A stretch of DNA of 44,669 bases, from the IMG/VR virus record IMGVR_UViG_3300031565_004833, positions 1 to 44,669 of that record, one strand, 5' to 3'. Shown here piece after piece: positions 24,681 to 32,996 of this stretch (the stretch's first letter is position 1; each line of letters begins with the position of its first letter). This DNA comes from a virus. The translations under genes and the position numbers were made by a program. Under the pieces are notes generated by a model that saw only the letters and a list, made by a program, of their open reading frames with translations, searched no databases and was not told the DNA's origin.

Positions 24681-25167
24681 AGTAATACTAGTAGGAGCAG
24701 CCATATTAATTGCAATAGGAATTTTTAAACCAGATTTCTCTAACCTATTACCAAAACCAGGAGTAGTCGTGAATACGCCAACTGTAGAAGTAAAAGAACC
24801 CGCTGATCCTGCACTTAAAACTGCTGCTCTACAAATTGTAGAAATATTAAAAAATGGAGGTTCAGACAGAACTGTTGATGGACTAGAATTAAGTAAACTA
24901 TATTTAGATATGGCTAATTTAATCTCTCTAGATGAAGAAAATCTAGTTGTAAAAACAACCAGTGAGATCAAAGAAATTAATAGCGTAGCCGGGTCGATGA
25001 TGAACCTAAAACTAAAAGGCAAATATCCAGATTTTGCATTAACCGCAAAAGAATTGGTTGTTTCTGTTATGGGAGATGAAGTTTCTGTATTAAACGAAGA
25101 GTCTAGAACAAAAGCTGTTTCGGCATTTGAGGCATTGGCTTGGGCTTGTTATGAAGGAGCAAAATAA
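24670..25167 (+). CDS. Envelope protein with N-terminal membrane anchor
   Basis: About 165 residues from ATG 24670, which has a GAGGAG ribosome site at 24657; an earlier in-frame ATG (24652) does not. A short signal or anchor (VILVGAAILIAIGIF) is followed by a soluble helical domain with LKTAALQIVEILKNGG and ELSKLYLDMANLI. No family recognised. It overlaps the papain-like gene by one base (TAATG). Confidence 0.62.
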   Translation: MNSKVILVGAAILIAIGIFKPDFSNLLPKPGVVVNTPTVEVKEPADPALKTAALQIVEILKNGGSDRTVDGLELSKLYLDMANLISLDEENLVVKTTSEIKEINSVAGSMMNLKLKGKYPDFALTAKELVVSVMGDEVSVLNEESRTKAVSAFEALAWACYEGAK

Positions 25168-26099
25168 TGGCAAGATTAAAACCTGAAGAACTATACGAAC
25201 TATACAGAAAAGAAAATATTATTGGTTGTATTGACGAGCCACATGTTTTTGAAGAACTAATGCAGTCTTCAAAGTATGCTTATTTTGCCGATGGTGCTAA
25301 ATCTATTAAAGATAGTGGTAAAGGTAAACTAGCACTACCTTTTAAAAGTGTTCTGAAATTTGATAGTAAAGCATATTCAGAGCGACAAACTACAGGGGAT
25401 TGCGTTTCGCACGGAACAAGATCGGCTGTAGATTTAAGTAGAGCGGTAGAAATTGATATAAAAGGAGAAAAAGAAGGATGGCATTATAGAGGGGCCACAG
25501 AGGCTATCTATGGAGCAAGAGGGCACGGTGGTCAGGGTATGAGTTGTTCTAGAGCGGCTACATTTATAAGTCAAAGTGGAGGAATATTATTAAGAAAAAA
25601 TTATCCTGGCATTGCTGACTTTAGTAAATATAATGGTAATCTTGGTGCTGGTTGGGGAAGCAGGGGTTTGCCCGATAAAGTTATTGATGAAGCAGAAAAG
25701 CATCAAGTTAAAACTGTTTCTTTGATAAAAAGCACAGAAGAAGCCAGAGATGCTTTAGCGAATGGATATGGCATATGTGTATGTTCTGGGTATGGATTTT
25801 CTAATAAAAGAGATTCAAAGGGTATAGCAAGAAAATCTGGCTCCTGGGCTCATGCGATGGCTTGGGTAGCAGTGGATGATACTCATGACAGATATAATGA
25901 AACATTATTCTTAGTTCAAAATAGTTGGGGTCTCTGGAATTCTGGGCCAAAAGTTCATGATCAGCCAGATGGTAGTTTTTGGATAAGAGAAAGCGATGCC
26001 GCTGGTATGATAGCACAAAGAGGATCTTATGCTTTTAGTAACGTAAATGGATTTCCTCCACAAAAACTTGATGATCTTGGTTTTGTAGATTATCTTTAA
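25167..26099 (+). CDS. Papain-like cysteine protease (C1 fold)
   Basis: 310 residues with the papain catalytic elements in order. RQTTGDCVSHG has the nucleophile Cys at 79 (papain has QGxCGSCW-like), WAHAMAWVAVDD has His at 229, and LVQNSWGLWN has Asn at 252 in the NSWG motif. The 'GSGG' type Trp-rich features and a long N-terminal part are virus-specific; no signal peptide is seen. In phages such domains occur in virion proteins or endolysins, so a role in envelope or peptide cleavage or virion maturation is possible. It is flanked by small membrane proteins. Confidence 0.8.
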   Translation: MARLKPEELYELYRKENIIGCIDEPHVFEELMQSSKYAYFADGAKSIKDSGKGKLALPFKSVLKFDSKAYSERQTTGDCVSHGTRSAVDLSRAVEIDIKGEKEGWHYRGATEAIYGARGHGGQGMSCSRAATFISQSGGILLRKNYPGIADFSKYNGNLGAGWGSRGLPDKVIDEAEKHQVKTVSLIKSTEEARDALANGYGICVCSGYGFSNKRDSKGIARKSGSWAHAMAWVAVDDTHDRYNETLFLVQNSWGLWNSGPKVHDQPDGSFWIRESDAAGMIAQRGSYAFSNVNGFPPQKLDDLGFVDYL

Positions 26100-26109
26100 G
26101 GAGAATAAT

Positions 26110-26295
26110 ATGAGCTTATTAGACAAAATGGCTTTTAACCGATTAGTTGCTATAATTGCAAATTTTGTTTTGAACGTAATAAAAATATTTGCTCCTAAAG
26201 CAGTGGAAGACATTGAAGTACCAGAAGTAACCCCAGGAAGAAGAAAGATATTTCCTATTTTCAGAAAGAAGAAACAAGATGAAAGTACTAAGTAG
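26110..26295 (+). CDS. Small basic membrane-associated protein
   Basis: 61 residues. A hydrophobic helix (about 10-30, RLVAIIANFVLNVIKIFA) precedes a basic tail (GRRKIFPIFRKKK). Good GGAG ribosome site. It overlaps the next gene by 17 bases. No function assigned. Confidence 0.6.
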   Translation: MSLLDKMAFNRLVAIIANFVLNVIKIFAPKAVEDIEVPEVTPGRRKIFPIFRKKKQDESTK

Positions 26296-26617
26296 CATTT
26301 TAATACTAGCAGCAATGGGTACTATAGTGGCAAAAGATTTTCAACCTTCTTCTATAAGTGCTGTAAGTTTAATAGGAGGAGTCATTAGAGCTAGACATAT
26401 CGCTGAAGAACAAGATACTAAATACCCAAGAGATGAATGTCCAGTGTGCGAGGGTAAAGGTTGGTATCGAAGTGGAGACGGCATTGAAGAAGTACCTTGT
26501 GGATATTGCGAGCCAACTAAAAAAGAACCAACATTAGATCCTGTGTATGAGCAAGATCATAATACTGACCCTCCACTCGTTCCAGTTAAACCAGATACTT
26601 TTTATTTAAGGAAATAA
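26279..26617 (+). CDS. Secreted/anchored protein with DnaJ-like zinc repeats
   Basis: 112 residues. A short hydrophobic leader (MKVLSSILILAAMGTIVA) is followed, at about residues 57-80, by two CxxC pairs, CPVCEGKGW and CGYC. The first is typical of DnaJ-type zinc repeats (CxxCxGxG). The tail is Pro- and Asp-rich. Only one of the four usual repeats is complete, so chaperone activity is doubtful. Confidence 0.65.
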   Translation: MKVLSSILILAAMGTIVAKDFQPSSISAVSLIGGVIRARHIAEEQDTKYPRDECPVCEGKGWYRSGDGIEEVPCGYCEPTKKEPTLDPVYEQDHNTDPPLVPVKPDTFYLRK

Positions 26618-26620
26618 TAA

Positions 26621-27022
26621 ATGTCAGCAGAAATTATAGAGAACCTAGCAAAAAAAATCCTTGATAAAACCAATGATCAAGTAAAAGAAGAAAACAAATA
26701 TGGTATTGACCCAATAACCATAATAATGTTAATAGGCTTAGCCTTAACTTTGATTAGAATAATACAAGAATGTAGAAAAGATAAAATGAAAGGATTTGGA
26801 AGTCAATCAGAGAAAGCAGACTATATCACAACAGAAGCCAAGTTCTTATGTTTTAATCATAGCTGGCTCACAAGAAGAAGAATAAAGAAAGCCATTCAAA
26901 ATAATTTAACAAAACAACAATATAAGGTATACGGAGAGCCTCTTCTAAAATCGGTTTTAGAAGTAGGAAAAACATTAACGGAAGAAGAAACCAAGGCATT
27001 ACTGGAGTACAAAAATGTTTAG
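26621..27022 (+). CDS. Hypothetical membrane protein
   Basis: 133 residues with one hydrophobic helix (about 30-47, PITIIMLIGLALTLIRII) flanked by charged segments, and a soluble basic C-terminal part (RRRIKKAIQNNLTKQQYKVY). Unknown family. It overlaps the GlsB-like gene by eight bases. Confidence 0.62.
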   Translation: MSAEIIENLAKKILDKTNDQVKEENKYGIDPITIIMLIGLALTLIRIIQECRKDKMKGFGSQSEKADYITTEAKFLCFNHSWLTRRRIKKAIQNNLTKQQYKVYGEPLLKSVLEVGKTLTEEETKALLEYKNV

Positions 27023-27263
27023 TATATTAGTATGGTGTGTTTACGGTATTTTTGTAGGCAGCATTGCTAAAAGCATAATACCAGGAGAAGAGAATTTTGG
27101 CTTCATTAAAACTATAGTACTAGGAGTAGCAGGATCTTATATGGGTGGCGCTATAATGTATTTATTAGGCCAGTACGACGCAATATCACCAGCCGGCTTG
27201 TTTATGGGCGTTGCTGGATCATGCTTATCCCTTGTTCTATATAATAAATTGATCAAAAATTAA
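27015..27263 (+). CDS. GlsB/YeaQ/YmgE-family small membrane protein
   Basis: 82 residues with the pattern of the transglycosylase-associated family (Pfam Transgly_assoc): WCVYGIFVGSIAKSIIPGEEN, then GFIKTIVLGVAGSYMGG, then a third helix with SPAGLFMGVAG. Three transmembrane helices with Gly motifs. The family has no settled biochemical role despite its name. It ends the block of membrane genes just before a terminator. Confidence 0.8.
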   Translation: MFSILVWCVYGIFVGSIAKSIIPGEENFGFIKTIVLGVAGSYMGGAIMYLLGQYDAISPAGLFMGVAGSCLSLVLYNKLIKN

Positions 27264-27285
27264 TTAGTTTTCAAAATCATCGAAC

Positions 27286-27323
27286 AAAAACGAACCCTAA
27301 TTTTTTCAGGTGTTCGTTTTTTT
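27286..27323 (+). terminator. Rho-independent terminator
   Basis: AAAAACGAAC plus CCT (27286-27298) pairs with AGG then GTTCGTTTTT (27308-27321), leaving one bulged T and an A/T-rich loop. A run of seven T follows the stem. It lies 22 bases after the GlsB-like stop and ends the membrane-gene transcript; a strong promoter starts two bases after the T-run. Confidence 0.82.
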
Positions 27324-27324
27324 A

Positions 27325-27353
27325 TTGACACACCACGGCGCGTCCTCTATAAT
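27325..27353 (+). promoter_or_regulatory. Strong sigma70-type promoter
   Basis: TTGACA (27325-27330) and TATAAT (27348-27353), both perfect, are separated by 17 bases. The predicted start lies a few bases before the AAGGAGA site at 27362 for the dCMP deaminase. It likely drives the nucleotide metabolism and replication block to the right, which has no obvious terminator up to 42569. Confidence 0.82.
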
Positions 27354-27373
27354 AGAAGACTCAAGGAGAACAA

Positions 27374-27841
27374 ATGAAAACAAGGCCCGATTGGACAGAT
27401 TATTTCTTAGGAATTGCTAAAGTTGTATCACAACGAAGCCACGATATACATACACAACACGGTTGTGTTATTACAGATCAACAAGACAGAATTCTGGGAG
27501 TGGGTTACAATGGATTTCCAAAAGGAATGAACGACAGTGTTCTTCCTACTTCTAGGCCAGAAAAATACCCCTGGATGATACACGCTGAACGAAATGCTCT
27601 TTCTAATTGTGTTATTCGTCCAGATAATGGTATAGCATATGTTACCGGACAGTGCTGTAATGATTGTATCATGGCACTGTGGCAAGAAGGAGTAACTAAA
27701 GTTTTTATGTTGGACCAACATGGTACACAATTATTTGATCAAGAACAACAAAAAATTTTTGGTCTTTTTGTTCAGCATACAGGTATAGAAGTAAATAAAG
27801 TTGCAAGCAATCTATCTTGGTTAAGTAATTGTAAGGTGTAA
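27374..27841 (+). CDS. dCMP/cytidine deaminase-family enzyme
   Basis: 155 residues. Zinc-binding HAE in MIHAERNAL and CCNDC with the flanking Gly-Gln (GQCCNDCIM) identify the deaminase fold; the substrate-side GYNGFPKGM segment is typical of dCMP deaminases. These turn dCMP into dUMP for thymidylate synthesis. No thymidylate synthase is in the window. It starts the nucleotide block and is first on its transcript. Confidence 0.88.
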   Translation: MKTRPDWTDYFLGIAKVVSQRSHDIHTQHGCVITDQQDRILGVGYNGFPKGMNDSVLPTSRPEKYPWMIHAERNALSNCVIRPDNGIAYVTGQCCNDCIMALWQEGVTKVFMLDQHGTQLFDQEQQKIFGLFVQHTGIEVNKVASNLSWLSNCKV

Positions 27842-27842
27842 T

Positions 27843-27995
27843 ATGATATTGCTATGTTATTATTTGTCGCTATGTGTAGACCTTTATGGATTATTCATGA
27901 GTCAAGAAATGATTACTCCTCCATTCACAACATCTACCGCTATAGGTCTACTTTATTTAATTTCAACACAAGAGAAAAAAGTTAATAGGAGATAA
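27843..27995 (+). CDS. Small membrane protein, 50 residues
   Basis: A short frame fills the gap between the deaminase and the ribonucleotide reductase exactly: it starts one base after the first stop, and its stop lies one base before the next ATG. The N-terminus is hydrophobic (ILLCYYLSLCVDLYGLF), then MSQEMITPPF and a second hydrophobic run. The ribosome site AGGAGA for the next gene overlaps its last codons. No family recognised. Confidence 0.55.
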   Translation: MILLCYYLSLCVDLYGLFMSQEMITPPFTTSTAIGLLYLISTQEKKVNRR

Positions 27996-27996
27996 T

Positions 27997-30189
27997 ATGT
28001 CGGCACTGCAAGAACTACAGAATTATACATTTGTCAGCAAATATGCTAGATGGATAGAAGAAAAACAACGTCGTGAAACATGGAAAGAAGCAGTCGATAG
28101 AGTTAGGAATATGATGCATACAAAATATGTAGATAACAATATTTCTGAAGAAATTGATTGGGCATATGATATAATGTATAAGAAAAAGGTTCTTGGTAGC
28201 CAAAGAGCATTGCAGTTCGGAGGTAAGCCAATTCTTGATCGCCACGCAAAAATCTATAACTGTACAAGTTCATATTGCGACCGATTAAGATTCTTCCAAG
28301 AATGTTTTTGGCTTCTACTATGTGGTAGCGGAACTGGTTTTAGCGTTCAAAAACATCATATTGAAAAGTTACCAAATCTACAACACAATCCACCTAAAGG
28401 CAAAGGCGTAAAATATGTTATCGAAGACAGTATCGAGGGTTGGGCAAACGCTCTTGGTGTGCTTCTCAGTTCTTATTTTGATAGACCTGTTGATGAGTTT
28501 GCTGAGTTTGGTAACACTTACATAGTCTTTGACTATTCAGAAATTAGAGAAAAGGGTACTCCTTTAAGTTCTGGAGTAGGAAAAGCCCCCGGCTTTGAAC
28601 CTCTCGCAAAAGGATTGGAAAAAATTAGATCACTACTTGATCGATGCATAGCCAATGGCCAAAAGAAATTAAGACCTATTGATGCTTATGATATTGTTAT
28701 GCACAGTAGTGACGCTGTATTATCCGGCGGAGTTCGTAGATCAGCATCGCTGGCATTATTTAGTCCAGATGATGAAGAAATGGCTAAGGCCAAAACAGGA
28801 AATTGGTTTATAGATAATCCACAAAGAGCAAGAAGTAATAATTCAGCTCTTTTACTTAAAGACTCAACAACTTTTGAAGAATTTCAAACGCTCATGGAAA
28901 GCGTAAAAGAGTTTGGAGAGCCAGGGTTTATATGGAGCGAGTCTAGGGACATGATTTTTAATCCTTGCGTTGAAATAGGCATGTGGCCTGTTGACGAAGA
29001 ATCTGGCAAGTCTGGTTGGCAAGGATGCAACCTATCAACAATCAATTGCTCTTCTGTAACAGACGAAAATGATTTTTATGAAAGATGTCGTGCCGCTGCT
29101 ATTATCGGTACATTACAAGCAGGATTTACAGATCTAGAATATTTAGGAGAAACCAGTGAAAAAATCTTTGAAAGAGAAGCCCTATTGGGTGTTAGTCTTA
29201 CAGGAACTATGGAAAAGCCTGATCTTGTTCTTTCAGAAAAAATATTAAGAGAAGGAGCAAAGATTGCTGTAAAAACTAATGAAGAAATTGCTAAGAAGAT
29301 AGGTATAAAACAGGCTGCTAGAGTAACCTGTTTAAAGCCAGAGGGAACATCTAGTTCTATGCTAGGCACAAGTTCTGGTATACACCCTCATCATGCCAAA
29401 AGATATATTCGTCATGTGCAAGCAAACATGCTTGAAGCACCATACGAATATTTCAAAAGCTATAACCCACAAGCATGTGAAAAAAGCAGTTGGTCAGCAA
29501 ATGATACAGATGAGGTTATTAAATTTCCTATTGAAGTGCCGGATGGTTCAAAGCTAAGAAATCAACTTCCGGCAGTAGAAATGCTTAGTGTTGTAAAACA
29601 AACACAGCAAAACTGGGTAAATAGCGGCAAAAATAAAAAACTTTGTACGCAAACTTATCTGTCTCATAATGTAAGTAATACTGTAACTGTTAAACCAGAT
29701 GAATGGGATGATGTTACAAAGTATATTTATGAGAATAGAAAATATTACGCAGGAATAAGTCTGATTCCTCAGAGTGGAGATAAAGACTATCCACAAGCTC
29801 CTTTTACAACTGTTTATACCAGCAGAGAAATAGTAAAAGAATATGGAGATGCCGCTCTATGGTGTTCTGGATTAATTGAATTAGCACTGCAATCGTTTAA
29901 TGGAAACCTATGGGCTGCGTGTGATTATGTTGCGATGAACCAGTTCAAGGATGGAGACGAAGAAAAGAAGCTTGTTTTCGTAACAAAGGTGAAAAATTTT
30001 GCTGGTAAATATTTTGATGGAGACATCAAGAAATTAACCTATTGCATGAAAGACGTATATAATTGGAAAATTTATTGTGATCTAAAAGAAAGTTTCAAAA
30101 AGGTTGATTATACCCAATTATCAGAAACGGAGGATAATACCACAGGCATAGAAGAAATTAGTTGTGCTGGCGGCGCTTGTTTAATCTAA
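27997..30189 (+). CDS. nrdJ: Class II (B12-dependent) ribonucleoside-triphosphate reductase
   Basis: 730 residues, close to the monomeric class II enzyme of Lactobacillus leichmannii in length and layout. Early thiols include YNCTSSYC (C89). The active loop NPCVEIG contains the radical Cys (C324) with Asn and Glu two residues on either side. The C-terminus ends CAGGACLI, matching the mobile Cys pair that hands over electrons. It makes dNTPs directly from NTPs with adenosylcobalamin, so no separate small subunit is needed. It would give the virus dNTPs independently of oxygen. It overlaps no neighbour; an AGGAGA site precedes it. Confidence 0.9.
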   Translation: MSALQELQNYTFVSKYARWIEEKQRRETWKEAVDRVRNMMHTKYVDNNISEEIDWAYDIMYKKKVLGSQRALQFGGKPILDRHAKIYNCTSSYCDRLRFFQECFWLLLCGSGTGFSVQKHHIEKLPNLQHNPPKGKGVKYVIEDSIEGWANALGVLLSSYFDRPVDEFAEFGNTYIVFDYSEIREKGTPLSSGVGKAPGFEPLAKGLEKIRSLLDRCIANGQKKLRPIDAYDIVMHSSDAVLSGGVRRSASLALFSPDDEEMAKAKTGNWFIDNPQRARSNNSALLLKDSTTFEEFQTLMESVKEFGEPGFIWSESRDMIFNPCVEIGMWPVDEESGKSGWQGCNLSTINCSSVTDENDFYERCRAAAIIGTLQAGFTDLEYLGETSEKIFEREALLGVSLTGTMEKPDLVLSEKILREGAKIAVKTNEEIAKKIGIKQAARVTCLKPEGTSSSMLGTSSGIHPHHAKRYIRHVQANMLEAPYEYFKSYNPQACEKSSWSANDTDEVIKFPIEVPDGSKLRNQLPAVEMLSVVKQTQQNWVNSGKNKKLCTQTYLSHNVSNTVTVKPDEWDDVTKYIYENRKYYAGISLIPQSGDKDYPQAPFTTVYTSREIVKEYGDAALWCSGLIELALQSFNGNLWAACDYVAMNQFKDGDEEKKLVFVTKVKNFAGKYFDGDIKKLTYCMKDVYNWKIYCDLKESFKKVDYTQLSETEDNTTGIEEISCAGGACLI

Positions 30190-30213
30190 TATCAAAAAGA
30201 AAGGTATAACACC

Positions 30214-30948
30214 TTGAGAAAAAAGAAAATTACAACAGATAGAAAACCTAAGTTTATTGATATTACTAAAAGTATAATTCCAGAAACAGTAGAAATACAA
30301 CATAAAAATAGGTTAATAGCAAGAAGTGATAATCAAAAAGAATTTATCAGATCTATGGTGGAAAACGATATTGTTTTTTGTCAGGGATTAGCTGGCTCTG
30401 GTAAAACGCATATTGCAATTGGAATGGCTTTAGAATGGCTTTTAAAAGATAAGGTTGGGAAAATAGTTATTACTAGACCAGTTGTTGAAGCAGGCGAGAA
30501 GATTGGTTTCCTTCCCGGTTCAGCAGAAGAAAAGATTCATCCATATCTAATACCTATTTTAGATGAAATCAATCACTTTATTAGTATGGCCGATTATGCT
30601 AGATTAAAAAATGAAAATAGAATAGAAATAGTTCCACTAGGATTAATGAGAGGAAGAAATTTTCATGATGCTTTTATTGTGGCTGACGAATGCCAGAATG
30701 CTACATACGATCAGTTAAAAATGCTTATCACAAGAATTGGAACTGATAGTAAAATGGTTTTAACTGGAGACGCAGCTCAAAGCGATTTAAATAGGCATGT
30801 CAAAGGTGGTTTTGTGAGAATCATGGAAAGACTAAGTGGTGTAGATGGTGTTGGTCTTGCATTTTTGGAAGCGTGTGATATAGTAAGAAATCCAATAATT
30901 GGAAGAATACTAGACAGGCTAGAAGAATATGAAAACAAACCATACTAA
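30214..30948 (+). CDS. phoH: PhoH-like ATPase
   Basis: 244 residues, starting at TTG with an A/G-rich site upstream. Walker A is GLAGSGKTH and Walker B is ADECQNAT. The intermediate GLMRGRNF and VLTGDAAQSDL motifs are the PhoH signature. PhoH-like proteins are P-loop ATPases very common in phages of aquatic bacteria, with an unsettled role in RNA or phosphate metabolism. Its end overlaps the HNH gene by 20 bases. Confidence 0.87.
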   Translation: MRKKKITTDRKPKFIDITKSIIPETVEIQHKNRLIARSDNQKEFIRSMVENDIVFCQGLAGSGKTHIAIGMALEWLLKDKVGKIVITRPVVEAGEKIGFLPGSAEEKIHPYLIPILDEINHFISMADYARLKNENRIEIVPLGLMRGRNFHDAFIVADECQNATYDQLKMLITRIGTDSKMVLTGDAAQSDLNRHVKGGFVRIMERLSGVDGVGLAFLEACDIVRNPIIGRILDRLEEYENKPY

Positions 30949-31501
30949 ATGTTTATTGTTAAATGCTGACTATAGCCCTATTTCTGTTATTAGCTGGAAA
31001 AGGGCTATGGTATGGCATTTTAAATATACAAAAAACAATGACTACGGAATAGATATTATTGATTTTTACAAAGATGATGCGATCATAGGAACCAGTAATA
31101 AAAAATTTCCTATACCAGCTGTAACTAAAACAAAAAGATTTTTCAAAGTTTGCAAAAATGATCAAATAGTTTTTAGTCGCAAGAATATTTTTTCTAGAGA
31201 CGAATATAAATGCCAATATTGTGGGATAAAATTTGAACACAAGGAATTGACATACGATCACGTTATACCGAAATCAAAATGGAATTATGGTCATTCTCCA
31301 ACTAATTGGACTAATATTGTTACCGCTTGTGTGTCGTGTAATAATAGAAAGGGAGACAGAACACCGACGCAAGCAAATATGCCCCTGCTTAGTGTGCCAG
31401 TAAAACCAGAAAAAAGACTAAGGTACTTGCCAATTTTTGAGTATTTGGCTACTATAAAGCAAGTTCCAGAGGAATGGAAATTCTACATACCAGAGTTTTA
31501 G
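30929..31501 (+). CDS. HNH endonuclease
   Basis: 190 residues. The HNH domain lies at about 92-145: CQYCGIKF (zinc pair), TYDHVIPKSKWNYG (catalytic His), NIVTACVSCNNRKGD (Asn and second zinc pair). The N-terminal 90 residues are a separate basic domain (LLNADYSPISVISWKRAMVW) commonly found attached to phage HNH nucleases. The two HNH genes in this window differ in architecture. Role may be free-standing homing or DNA processing. Confidence 0.85.
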   Translation: MKTNHTKCLLLNADYSPISVISWKRAMVWHFKYTKNNDYGIDIIDFYKDDAIIGTSNKKFPIPAVTKTKRFFKVCKNDQIVFSRKNIFSRDEYKCQYCGIKFEHKELTYDHVIPKSKWNYGHSPTNWTNIVTACVSCNNRKGDRTPTQANMPLLSVPVKPEKRLRYLPIFEYLATIKQVPEEWKFYIPEF

Positions 31502-31508
31502 GAATTTT

Positions 31509-31853
31509 ATGCCGACATATACATATAAATGCCCATCATGTAATAAAGTTTTTGAGATTTTAAGCTCCATCAAAGACTATAAGGACACAGTTAGTTGTTG
31601 CGATTGCGATTGCAAAAAAGCGTCAAGATGTTTAACGCAAGATGTCCAAACCTTAAACGGAAGCGTTAAACTAGGAGACAACGAACTTAAAACCCTGGGA
31701 CATCTTGCACAAAGAAATACAGAAAGAATGAGCGAAGATCAAAAACAAGCTATTTGGCAAAAGAACAATAAATACAAAGAAACTCCGTCTGAAAAACCTT
31801 TACCGAAAGGTATGAGTAGACTAAAAAAACCACCAAAAATGAAATGGAGATAA
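31509..31853 (+). CDS. FmdB-type zinc-ribbon protein
   Basis: 114 residues. The start, PTYTYKCPSCNKVFE, is the FmdB zinc-ribbon motif, followed by CCDCDCKKASRC, giving four or more Cys as ligands. The rest is basic and low in complexity, ending KKPPKMKWR. Often called a putative regulator; no DNA target is known. It sits between the HNH gene and unknown genes. Confidence 0.75.
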   Translation: MPTYTYKCPSCNKVFEILSSIKDYKDTVSCCDCDCKKASRCLTQDVQTLNGSVKLGDNELKTLGHLAQRNTERMSEDQKQAIWQKNNKYKETPSEKPLPKGMSRLKKPPKMKWR

Positions 31854-31854
31854 A

Positions 31855-32274
31855 ATGAGAGAGAAGCTAAAAGATGCTAAGGATTATATTTTTCAGCCCA
31901 ATAACGCTAAAACAATTGGTTTGAATGAAGAAGAAAAGGATGAAACAAATCATTTTTTTACAATATTTGGAGAACATGATTTTATAGATGAGGATGGGTA
32001 TCCGAAAACAAATGAAGAATCCAATCATATTTATGCTAAAAAAATAAAACAAAATGGCAAGACAAATTTTTTTGTTAAAGCTTCTAGGCAGGGAAAACTA
32101 TATAATCCAATAGGTATGTTTTCTGAAGGCAAGCATAAAAGAATAAGCAAACTTACTGGATCTAATGAGTACAACTTTAAAAGAGTAAATCTTAGAATTT
32201 TTGAATTATACACTAGTTTCTTGAAAAGTAGAAACGTAGCATGGCTTAATAACGCAGAAAGAGAGATGATATAG
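31855..32274 (+). CDS. Hypothetical phage protein
   Basis: 139 residues, with no known motif. Acidic N-terminal half, then a beta-rich stretch (FFVKASRQGKLYNPIGMF) and a helical C-terminus (NLRIFELYTSFLKSRNVAWL). Its stop codon shares its last base with the following GTG start, a tight coupling. Confidence 0.62.
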   Translation: MREKLKDAKDYIFQPNNAKTIGLNEEEKDETNHFFTIFGEHDFIDEDGYPKTNEESNHIYAKKIKQNGKTNFFVKASRQGKLYNPIGMFSEGKHKRISKLTGSNEYNFKRVNLRIFELYTSFLKSRNVAWLNNAEREMI

Positions 32275-32570
32275 TGGCTTTTAAACCAAGTAAAACTAAA
32301 GAATATGCTGTTCTATATTTACATAGGTTTGTTCGTATGAATATAGATCAAATAGCAGAGGAATTAAATATCGCAGAATCAACGGTTTCGTCTATATTGG
32401 AAAATAACCCAGAACAAAACGCAAAAAACAAAAGTTCGTTTATCACAGAAACAAGCCAAAAGAGAAATGGTCATGTTGCCATAATGACACAAGAAGCATC
32501 ACTCGGTGGTCAAGGTTTCTCAAATACTGGCAAAGTAAGTACCACGAATATTTTTAAGCCAAAGGGATAA
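32274..32570 (+). CDS. Small helix-turn-helix protein, GTG start
   Basis: 98 residues from a GTG that overlaps the previous stop by one base (TAGTG). Residues 10-42 (LYLHRFVRMNIDQIAEELNIAESTVSSILE, read as two overlapping motifs: FVRMNIDQIAEELNI and AESTVSSILE) form a sigma4/HTH-like motif. The C-terminal half is Asn/Ser/Gly-rich. Likely a DNA-binding regulator; the target is unknown. Confidence 0.68.
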   Translation: MAFKPSKTKEYAVLYLHRFVRMNIDQIAEELNIAESTVSSILENNPEQNAKNKSSFITETSQKRNGHVAIMTQEASLGGQGFSNTGKVSTTNIFKPKG

Positions 32571-32996
32571 ATGGCAAAAAAATATATTTCTAAATATTCA
32601 AATGGAAAAGAGATAACTGCTGCTCAGTATATCACTGAAATAATATGTGAACATTGGGCCAAACAGAATCAAAAGGATTTGCATTATAGGTTCTGGTCAA
32701 CTTCAGAACAATGGCAAAAACACTATAAAAATCAAATCACATCTGCAAATAAATTGCTAAAGAAATATAGCGATAAAGCAATAATAAAGGCTCTAAATGA
32801 TTCTAAAGCATATAAGATTTACTCATTGCGGGCTCCCTTCTTGTTGCCTATCATAGAGTACTACGAGAAGCAACTACAAGAAAACACAGAAAGTCTTACA
32901 AAGGAATTTGTAAGGAAAGAGCAAGTTAAATTTTCAAATAAGAAGTCTGGTAAAAAAAACATTATATCAAGATTGAAGGATTTAGACAATGAGTAG
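32571..32996 (+). CDS. Hypothetical phage replication-region protein
   Basis: 141 residues, basic throughout (ISKYSNGKEITAAQYITEII, SANKLLKKYSDKAIIKAL) with a long helical C-terminus. The layout resembles small basic proteins next to recombinases in large phages, possibly DNA-associated. It overlaps the RecA gene by eight bases. Confidence 0.62.
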   Translation: MAKKYISKYSNGKEITAAQYITEIICEHWAKQNQKDLHYRFWSTSEQWQKHYKNQITSANKLLKKYSDKAIIKALNDSKAYKIYSLRAPFLLPIIEYYEKQLQENTESLTKEFVRKEQVKFSNKKSGKKNIISRLKDLDNE

